Shown: piece by piece, positions 13,280 through 18,407 of the stretch
Position numbering within the stretch: position 1 is the first letter of the stretch
How the letters are laid out: each line of letters starts with the position of its first letter
NCBI GenBank assembly: GCA_902496335.1
Contig: CABVAO010000033.1
Span: forward strand, 1 to 18,407
Length of the DNA: 18,407 nt
Direction of reading: 5' to 3'
Source: an uncultured Collinsella sp.
Lineage (GTDB): Bacteria; Actinomycetota; Coriobacteriia; Coriobacteriales; Coriobacteriaceae
Notes under the pieces: model-generated
What the model was told of the DNA's origin: nothing
Database searches by the model: none
What the model saw: the letters and a program-made list of their open reading frames with translations, nothing else
Translations under genes and position numbers: made by a program

Positions 13280-14281
13280 ATGGATACACTGCTCGAGGCC
13301 ATTGACGTCTGCGATGTCGATGGCTTTTGCTATGGCAACTATACGGACGAGGAGGCCGGCACCGGTTGCACCGTAATCGTGGCACCCGAGGGCGCCACCG
13401 GCGGCGTTGACGTTCGCGGCGGTGCTCCAGCATCGCGCGAAACCGACCTGCTGCGACCCGAGAACACCGTCGACAAGGTCCACGCCGTCTGCCTTTCGGG
13501 TGGATCGGCCTTTGGCCTCGAGGCTGCAAGCGGCGTCGCTCGCGAGCTTGAGAGCCGCGGCATCGGCCTTCCCGTCGGCCCCACGCAGGTGCCTATCGTG
13601 TGCTCCAGCTGTATCTTCGATCTCGCCTTTGGTAACCCCACCGTTCGCCCCGACATTGAGGCCGGCATCGCCGCCGTGCGCGAAGCACTCGACCACACCC
13701 CCACCAAGCTCGAACAGGGCAACGTAGGCGCCGGCACGGGCGCCACCGTGGGTAAGCTCATGGGGCCTGCCACCTGCATGAAGGCCGGTCTTGGAGCTGC
13801 CGCCGTGGCACTCGGTCCCGTCAAGGTGGGCGCCGTGGTCTCGGTCAACGCCTGCGGCAACGTTGTCGACCCCTTCACCGGCGAGTGGGTCGCCGGCATG
13901 CGCGCCGCAGCCGATAGCGACCAGATCGTCGACATGGAACTCGCAGCCTTTGCCGCCGCCGGATCCATGCAGATGCCGCTCGACCGCACCAACACCACCA
14001 TCAGCTGCATCATCACCAACGTGGAACTCACTAAGGCACAAGCCACCAAGGTCTCCCAGATGGCCGCAGACGCCTACGCACACGCCATCCGTCCCACGCA
14101 CACCACCAACGACGGCGACACCATCTACACCCTCGCCAGCGGCAAACTGGGCGCCCAGGCAAGCGCCGCCGTTCCCCTAGACTTACTGGGTATGCTCGCC
14201 GTAAGGGCCCTACAGACCGCCATCGTAAACGGAGCCAAAACCGCCAAAACCTCCCACGGCATCCCCGGCGCCGCGAAGTAG
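13280..14281 (+). CDS. P1-family (S58, DmpA-like) aminopeptidase
   Basis: The 333-residue protein belongs to the self-processing DmpA/BapA/NylC N-terminal-nucleophile group. These enzymes cleave their precursor between Asn and Thr or Ser, and the freed residue becomes the nucleophile for hydrolysis of N-terminal residues of small peptides or amides. The likely site is N238-T239 in DRTNTTISC. Other signatures are VCLSGGSAFGLEAASGV, GNVGAGTGATVGK and a VVSVNACGNVVDP segment. ATG 13280 has AGGAG seven bases upstream. There is no signal peptide, so it should be cytoplasmic. The physiological substrate is not known. A large structured repeat begins 17 bp after the stop. Confidence 0.88.
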   Translation: MDTLLEAIDVCDVDGFCYGNYTDEEAGTGCTVIVAPEGATGGVDVRGGAPASRETDLLRPENTVDKVHAVCLSGGSAFGLEAASGVARELESRGIGLPVGPTQVPIVCSSCIFDLAFGNPTVRPDIEAGIAAVREALDHTPTKLEQGNVGAGTGATVGKLMGPATCMKAGLGAAAVALGPVKVGAVVSVNACGNVVDPFTGEWVAGMRAAADSDQIVDMELAAFAAAGSMQMPLDRTNTTISCIITNVELTKAQATKVSQMAADAYAHAIRPTHTTNDGDTIYTLASGKLGAQASAAVPLDLLGMLAVRALQTAIVNGAKTAKTSHGIPGAAK

Positions 14282-14298
14282 CCTAACCTGACCGGTTA

Positions 14299-14413
14299 CC
14301 CGGTGGGGCTTGGTTATGTTTGCTGCTCTACAGTCCTGGCTCGCACGAAGAACACATTAAGTGTTCTTCGGCTCGTGCGGAACTCGCGACAAACATAACC
14401 AAGCCCCACCGGG
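14299..14413 (+). repeat. Structured intergenic element, copy B
   Basis: Perfect 24-bp outer arms (14299-14322 with 14390-14413) enclose a 67-nt core. In the core, CGCACGAAGAACAC pairs with GTGTTCTT plus CGTGCG around loop ATTAA, with a 5-nt bulge CGGCT on the 3' side. ACAGTCCTG precedes and GAACT follows the hairpin. Its core matches copy C read on the opposite strand. It follows the P1 peptidase gene by 17 bp. No T tract ends the outer stem, so a simple intrinsic terminator is not an adequate description. Confidence 0.8.
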
Positions 14414-14450
14414 CAACCTACCAACCAGATTCTTTTCAGCCCAGGCCCCT

Positions 14451-14507
14451 GTGTACCGCGCGTCGAAGATCTTCAAATTCAGGCAGCCTGACAATCGATT
14501 CTTATAG
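14451..14507 (+). pseudogene. Remnant of a second glycosyltransferase 3' end
   Basis: The plus-strand frame reads VYRASKIFKFRQPDNRFL and stops at TAG 14505-14507. The tail of the intact glycosyltransferase next door, on the opposite strand, is LYRLASKIFKFN. Sixteen bases are identical (14466-14481 with the complement of 14659-14674). There is no matching body upstream, so this looks like the leftover tail of a lost or rearranged paralogue. It is a short match; chance is unlikely but not excluded. Confidence 0.45.
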
Positions 14508-14674
14508 CAGAGGCCCCTTGGCCTTTAGTTTGATACAAGTTCCACACGAGCCGGAAAGCACTTAATGTGCTTTCCGTGCGAGCAGGACTGTTCGCAGTAG
14601 CAAACTAAAGGCCAAGGGGCCCAGTCAACCTATCAGCAGCGATTACTCAACAGTTAGTTGAATTTGAAGATCTT
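14466..14674. repeat. Inverted repeat of glycosyltransferase tails flanking element C
   Basis: AAGATCTTCAAATTCA at 14466-14481 recurs as its exact reverse complement at 14659-14674, with weaker inverted similarity inside (ATCG and ATAG segments). Element C lies between the arms, so the whole is a nested palindromic locus of about 210 bp. Confidence 0.65.
14512..14621 (-). repeat. Structured intergenic element, copy C
   Basis: Perfect 21-bp outer arms (14512-14532 with 14601-14621) differ in sequence from those of copy B. Read on the minus strand, the core gives ACAGTCCTG, CGCACGGAAAGCAC, loop ATTAA, GTGCTTTC, bulge CGGCT, CGTGTG and GAACT. Relative to B the inner stem has three compensated base-pair changes plus one G-C to G-U change. 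It lies 32 bp past the stop of the minus-strand glycosyltransferase, in the same orientation to its gene as B is to the peptidase gene. Confidence 0.8.
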
Positions 14675-15685
14675 AGAGGCAAGACGGTATAGGCCGAGCG
14701 TGGTTTTGTCTCCGGCCCGTCCGCGCAGATTGGTGAAGAACCCGACCACGCCGTAGCGGGCACGACGATACATGCGCTCGTCGTAGGCCTTCAAATCATT
14801 CCACAGTATCTTTAGGCGCTCGTCGGCGCAATCTTCCTCGGAAAGCTTGGTGAGAACCGAGCAGATCGCCATCATCATGGTGAAGTAGCCCATCATGTAC
14901 GAACGCAGACGCGACGACTCAACATCGCTGTACAAGTGGTACGACTCCATCATGATACGCGTAACACGGAACTGCTGGTCCAGACGCTTGACCATCGTTG
15001 CCTCGTTGACGCTCTGACCTTCGCGACCGATAAAGTAGCGGTAGAGGTCGATGTCGGCGTAGTACATGGTCTTGCAACGCGGCAGCGGCACGTAGGCGTA
15101 GATGTTGTCCACATAGAACGTGTGCGGCGGCATGGGAAGGTTGGACTCGCGCAGCACATCCGTGCGATAGCACAGGCTGTGCATGAGCAGGTTCTGGTCC
15201 AGGCGAAAATGACCGATCTGATCCCAGGAAAAGATCTTTTTGCGCGGCAGGGCAAATTTGTAGCCAATAGCGGTATGCGTGCCCTCGTAAACCTTCTCGT
15301 ACACGTAGTTCGAGATAAACAGGTCAACGCGCTGGTCGCGCTCCTCAAAGCCACGCAGAATCGACAGCATGGTCGAAAGGGCAGCGCCGTCAAGCCAGTC
15401 GTCCGAATCAACAACCTTGTAGTAGGTGCCCTGCGCCTCGCGCAGACCCGAAAGGACGGCAATACCGTGACCGCCGTTCTCCTGGTGCACCGCGCGGATG
15501 ATTCCAGGATAACGGGCCTCCCACTCGTCGGCCTTGGCGGCCGTCTCGTCCTTGGAGCCGTCGTCCACCACGATAATCTCGATATCGGTGGCGTAATTGC
15601 TCCCCTCCAAGATGGAGGTGATGCAATGGTCCATGTCCTTGGCGGCGTTATACGAGGGAATACCGAATGTTATGACTTTATGCAT
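14654..15685 (-). CDS. Family 2 glycosyltransferase
   Basis: The 343-residue protein has a GT-A fold N terminus: FGIPSYNAAKDM (7-18), IIVVDDGSKDET (37-48) for nucleotide-sugar binding, and the metal-binding DSDDW (93-97). No membrane segments are evident, so it should act on the cytoplasmic face. It starts at ATG 15685, overlapping the end of glf by 8 bp, so the pair is cotranscribed and translationally coupled; the ribosome site is weak. An in-frame start at 15703 would overlap glf more and is less likely. Partnership with UDP-galactopyranose mutase suggests a galactofuranosyltransferase or another enzyme of the same glycan, an inference from context. Its C-terminal sequence is repeated as a fragment in the spacer beyond it. 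Confidence 0.85.
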   Translation of the reverse strand: MHKVITFGIPSYNAAKDMDHCITSILEGSNYATDIEIIVVDDGSKDETAAKADEWEARYPGIIRAVHQENGGHGIAVLSGLREAQGTYYKVVDSDDWLDGAALSTMLSILRGFEERDQRVDLFISNYVYEKVYEGTHTAIGYKFALPRKKIFSWDQIGHFRLDQNLLMHSLCYRTDVLRESNLPMPPHTFYVDNIYAYVPLPRCKTMYYADIDLYRYFIGREGQSVNEATMVKRLDQQFRVTRIMMESYHLYSDVESSRLRSYMMGYFTMMMAICSVLTKLSEEDCADERLKILWNDLKAYDERMYRRARYGVVGFFTNLRGRAGDKTTLGLYRLASKIFKFN

Positions 15686-16880
15686 GGCAGGCGATAATCT
15701 CATCCGAAAGATCGAGGGCGGAATTGGTCACGGCGTCCATATCGTAGTAACGATACTCGGCCAGACGACCCACCGGGTGGAAGTTCGTCAGGTTCTGGAC
15801 GCGCTCAAGATAGCGCTCATAGAGCTCACGGTTCTCGGGCTCAAGAATGGCGTAGTACGGCGTCTCGCCCGAGCCGGGCGTATAGGCCTTGGAGTACTCT
15901 TTCATGATGGTGGTCTTGCCGGGCAGGACCTGACCGGTCATGTTCTTGAACTCGGTGATACGCGTGTAGTCCTCGCTCGTGGTGTAGTTGACGGTGCCCA
16001 CGGGCTGGAACTGGTCCATATCGAGCGTCTCGAACTTCATATCGAGCGTGCGGTACGGCAACGCACCCAAGTCGAGGTTGAACAGCTCATCGAGCGGACC
16101 GGTATAGACAATCTCGCCGCCGTAGACCTTGCCATCGATCTTGACGGTGGTCTCGTCGATCTCAAAGAGATCGCGGGCGTCCACGTCGCAGAACACGTCG
16201 ATCAGGTCGTGGTCGAGCATATGCTCAAAGAGCGCCGTGTAGCCCTCCTGCGGCATGCCCTGGAAGGGAGCTTGCGGGAAGTAGCGGTCATCATCGCCCA
16301 CAAAGACGGGAACGCGACCGGTGATCGAGGGGTCGATCTGATCAGGCGTCTGGCCCCACTGCTTCATGGTGTAATGCAAAAAGACGTTCTCGTAGACGTA
16401 ATCGGCGACCTCGGCCAAGTCGGGGTCGTTCTTCTTACGCAGCTCCATAATGGGCACCTTGACATCCTTGCCAAAGGTCTCCACGAGCTTCTGATACAGC
16501 TCCTCGCCGCGCTCGTCACCAAAGGCGAGCTTGAGACTCGCATGGTTGAAGGGCACGGGCATAAGGGTACCGTTGATGTTGGCGAGCACCTTGTGCTGAT
16601 AATCCGTCCACTTGGTAAAGCGCGACAGGAAATTGTGCACGCGCTCGTTAAAGGTGTGATAGATATGCGGACCGTACTCGTGAATCAGGATTCCGGCCTC
16701 GTCAGTGCAGTCGTAGGCATTGCCCGCTATGTGGCTACGGCGCTCCAAAACGGCAACACGATAGCCGATGGTCTCGGCAAGACGGCGGGCGCAAACGGCA
16801 CCGGCATATCCAGCACCGACGACAATCATGTCGTACGCGCCGGCGTTAAAGCCTTCAGGCAGGCCTGAGGTAATCTGCAT
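15678..16880 (-). CDS. glf: UDP-galactopyranose mutase
   Basis: The 400-residue flavoenzyme interconverts UDP-galactopyranose and UDP-galactofuranose, the donor for galactofuranose in surface polysaccharides. The FAD-binding motif VGAGYAGAVCARRLAE (21-36) is followed by the ERRSHIAGNAYD segment and the family-typical HEYGPHIYHT and YYAILEPENR. Length is within the family range. ATG 16880 has AAGGAG five bases upstream. The first 15 residues precede the usual start of the FAD fold, but no better start is seen. It is the first gene of a two-gene minus-strand unit with the downstream glycosyltransferase. The promoter probably lies in the 231-bp divergent spacer shared with pta, where TATAAT occurs on the minus strand at 16964-16959. 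Confidence 0.95.
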   Translation of the reverse strand: MQITSGLPEGFNAGAYDMIVVGAGYAGAVCARRLAETIGYRVAVLERRSHIAGNAYDCTDEAGILIHEYGPHIYHTFNERVHNFLSRFTKWTDYQHKVLANINGTLMPVPFNHASLKLAFGDERGEELYQKLVETFGKDVKVPIMELRKKNDPDLAEVADYVYENVFLHYTMKQWGQTPDQIDPSITGRVPVFVGDDDRYFPQAPFQGMPQEGYTALFEHMLDHDLIDVFCDVDARDLFEIDETTVKIDGKVYGGEIVYTGPLDELFNLDLGALPYRTLDMKFETLDMDQFQPVGTVNYTTSEDYTRITEFKNMTGQVLPGKTTIMKEYSKAYTPGSGETPYYAILEPENRELYERYLERVQNLTNFHPVGRLAEYRYYDMDAVTNSALDLSDEIIACHA

Positions 16881-16958
16881 CGATACTCCTTGTCAAAAGC
16901 CACGGGCTCGTTAGCTGGGCTTTTCTCGAACATTCTTCGAGACATATTTATTAGAGCG

Positions 16959-16984
16959 ATTATAGCGCTAATGCGTCCTATAAT
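16959..16984. promoter_or_regulatory. Overlapping divergent promoters for glf and pta
   Basis: A perfect TATAAT lies on the minus strand (16964-16959), facing glf, and another on the plus strand (16979-16984), facing pta. With normal 17-bp spacing the -35 region of each would overlap or abut the -10 of the other. Neither -35 is close to consensus (CTCATT and GCGATT). The two genes may therefore compete for polymerase or share a regulator. Confidence 0.45.
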
Positions 16985-17037
16985 GAGCTTGCCACACAAG
17001 GAAAGCTCAAGCACCGCGGCGTACATAATTGAAAGGT

Positions 17038-17061
17038 AAACCCGCTAGCAGCGGGTTTATT
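17038..17061 (+). terminator. Terminator-like hairpin in the pta leader
   Basis: AAACCCGCT (17038-17046) pairs perfectly with AGCGGGTTT (17050-17058) around an AGC loop, followed by ATT. The genes on either side diverge, so the hairpin does not follow any gene. If pta transcription starts near 16991 it would lie in the leader as an attenuator, about 50 bp before ATG 17112. Confidence 0.5.
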
Positions 17062-17111
17062 CGTGAACAGCCGGGCGCCTGGAGCTTAGCGAAACGCTTG
17101 TAAGGAGTAAC

Positions 17112-18092
17112 ATGAGCGATTTCCTTAACCGTATGAAGTCTGCTGCCAAGGCCGACCTTAAGACGATCGTCCTGCCCGAGGGCGAAGATCCGCGCACCAT
17201 CGTCGCGGCCACCAAGATCATCGAGGAGGGCCTGGCAAAGATCGTCATCCTGGGCAACCCCGACGAGATCAACGTTCCCGGCGCCACCGTCATCGACCCG
17301 CGCAATGCCGAGAAGCACGAGGAGTACGCGCAGAAGTTTGCCGAGCTCCGCGCCAAGAAGGGCGTTACCATCGAGCAGGCTCGCGCCCAGGTGATGGACG
17401 CCACCTACTTTGGCACCATGATGGTCAAGATGGGCGACGCCGACGGCCTGGTCTCCGGCGCCTGCCACTCCACCGCCGACACCCTGCGCCCCGCGCTTCA
17501 GATCCTCAAGACCGCCCCGGGCACCAAGCTGGTCTCGGCCTTCTTCGTGATGTGCACCGACACCCCGCAGTTCGGCACCGACGGCACGCTGATCTTCGCC
17601 GACTGCGGCCTCAACATCAACCCGTCCTCCGACGAGCTCTCCGAGATCGCCATCGCCTCCGCTCACTCCTGGTCCACCTTCATGGGCAACGTTGAGCCGC
17701 ACGTGGCCATGCTCTCCTACTCCACCATGGGCTCCGCCGGCGGCGAGGTCGCCAAGAAGGTCCAAGAGGCCGTGAAGTTCTGCAAGGAGAAGGCTCCCGA
17801 GCTCGCCATCGACGGCGACCTGCAGCTCGACGCCGCCATCGTCCCCACCGTCGCCCAGCTCAAGGCCCCCGGCTCCTCCGTTGCCGGCAAGGCCAACGTG
17901 CTCGTGTTCCCCGACCTCGAGGCCGGCAACATCGGCTACAAGCTGGTCCAGCGCTTCGCCGGTGCTGACGCCTACGGCCCCATCCTGCAGGGCATCGCCA
18001 AGCCGGTCAACGACCTTTCGCGCGGCTGCTCTGCCGACGACATCGTGGGTGTCGTGGCCATCACTGCCGTCCAGGCTCAGATGGCTGAGTAG
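17112..18092 (+). CDS. pta: Phosphate acetyltransferase
   Basis: The 326-residue protein is a short, single-domain Pta of the PTA/PTB family, without the N-terminal regulatory domains of the long E. coli type. It interconverts acetyl-CoA and acetyl phosphate, leading to acetate and ATP with acetate kinase. Signatures include IVLPEGEDPRTIVAA (19-33), GLVSGACHSTADTLRPALQI, the central DCGLNINPS and YSTMGSAGGE segments, and KANVLVFPDLEAGNIGYKL near the C terminus. ATG 17112 has AAGGAG six bases upstream. Codon use is extremely GC3-biased, consistent with high expression. The acetate kinase gene does not follow; the next frame is convergent. It is transcribed divergently from glf with a possible leader attenuator. 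Confidence 0.95.
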   Translation: MSDFLNRMKSAAKADLKTIVLPEGEDPRTIVAATKIIEEGLAKIVILGNPDEINVPGATVIDPRNAEKHEEYAQKFAELRAKKGVTIEQARAQVMDATYFGTMMVKMGDADGLVSGACHSTADTLRPALQILKTAPGTKLVSAFFVMCTDTPQFGTDGTLIFADCGLNINPSSDELSEIAIASAHSWSTFMGNVEPHVAMLSYSTMGSAGGEVAKKVQEAVKFCKEKAPELAIDGDLQLDAAIVPTVAQLKAPGSSVAGKANVLVFPDLEAGNIGYKLVQRFAGADAYGPILQGIAKPVNDLSRGCSADDIVGVVAITAVQAQMAE

Positions 18093-18150
18093 CGTACGCA
18101 TCGCCCGAAGGCCGTACGGGCTAACCCCTGAAAACGTCCTCGACCAATGA

Positions 18151-18193
18151 AACGCCCCCGTTCTGCTCCTTCGGAGCTACGAACGGGGGCGCT
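18151..18193. terminator. Bidirectional terminator between pta and the right-edge gene
   Basis: CGCCCCCGTTC (18153-18163) pairs perfectly with 18181-18191, and an inner stem carries a C(TTCG)G tetraloop (18169-18174). On the plus strand it is followed by CTTCTGG and on the minus strand by TTTC. It serves the two convergent genes, with modest T tracts on both sides. Confidence 0.7.
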
Positions 18194-18208
18194 TCTGGTC
18201 TGACGCTC

Positions 18209-18407
18209 CTATTTGGCAAGGTGTTTTTTAGAATCCATTTTGCGCTCGGCCTCGAAGGCCTGCCTGTCCCAATCGAGCGGAAGTCCGGCCTCGACCCATG
18301 CCTCGTAGGCCCTCCTTATGGGCTTGAGCTCCCTTTGGCCCCTCTCCAGCATTGGATTGGCTACACTGATGTGGACAGTTCCGGGAGGGGCGCGAGAGAC
18401 GGGAGGG
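18209..18407 (-). CDS. C-terminal part of an unidentified protein (partial)
   Basis: A minus-strand frame is open from the right edge to TAG (18211-18209), giving 65 residues that include HISVANPMLERGQREL, AYEAWVEAGLPLDWDRQAFE and a lysine-rich end (KMDSKKHLAK). The composition looks like a real soluble, helical protein. The bidirectional terminator just beyond the stop supports it. I do not recognise the family, and the N terminus is outside the window. Confidence 0.5.
   Translation of the reverse strand, partial: PPVSRAPPGTVHISVANPMLERGQRELKPIRRAYEAWVEAGLPLDWDRQAFEAERKMDSKKHLAK

Noticed and set aside
14320..14565. 81-codon plus-strand frame across elements B and C
   Set aside because: It runs through two hairpin elements and the glycosyltransferase remnant in a different frame from the remnant; no ribosome site or family resemblance.
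14299..14621. Elements B and C as ordinary rho-independent terminators or a CRISPR fragment
   Set aside because: Outer stems lack a following T run, the shared conserved core is internal and not needed for termination, and only two inverted copies with no spacer periodicity are present.
17063..17089. Eight-codon GTG-started leader peptide before pta
   Set aside because: No ribosome site precedes it and its codons (mixed Asn, Ser, Arg, Ala, Pro, Gly) show no control-codon run.

Overview
The window looks like chromosomal DNA of a GC-rich gut actinobacterium of the class Coriobacteriia, most likely Collinsella. This is inferred from gene content and codon use; no rRNA or marker gene is present to prove it. 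Coding regions are GC-rich with strong third-position bias, while the spacers around the arginine genes are markedly AT-rich. No tRNA, rRNA, CRISPR array, phage gene or transposase was recognised.

Left part (about 200-7550, all on the minus strand): an arginine deiminase (ADI) catabolic cluster. In transcription order it reads arcA copy 2, an ArcT-type aminotransferase, arcA copy 1, arcB (catabolic ornithine carbamoyltransferase) and a YfcC/DcuC-family transporter that is the likely arginine/ornithine antiporter (arcD role). The carbamate kinase that makes ATP from carbamoyl phosphate (arcC) is not here. The two arcA copies appear identical at the nucleotide level over 1267 bp, ending almost exactly at the stop codon and about 24 bp before the start codon, whereas their promoters have clearly diverged. 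Despite the divergence, both promoters keep two CCGTTC boxes 21 bp apart, a TATAAA/TATAAC -10 and a compensated leader hairpin, all at the same or nearly the same distance from the start codon.

Middle part (about 7900-14280, plus strand): ppk1 with an unusual Ala/Pro/Glu-rich C-terminal extension, an RlmD/RumA-type RNA uracil methyltransferase, a DJ-1/PfpI protein translationally coupled to a Maf nucleotide pyrophosphatase, and a P1-family (DmpA-like) aminopeptidase.

Right part: the convergent spacer 14282-14653 holds the most unusual structure in the window. Two elements of about 110 bp share an internal core but have different, perfectly self-complementary outer arms, and each has the same orientation relative to the gene it follows. 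A remnant of a second glycosyltransferase tail lies between them. Beyond it, on the minus strand, glf (UDP-galactopyranose mutase) overlaps a family 2 glycosyltransferase, suggesting galactofuranose-containing surface glycan synthesis. A short divergent promoter region separates glf from pta (phosphate acetyltransferase, plus strand), which has a terminator-like hairpin in its leader. Partial reading frames enter at both edges.
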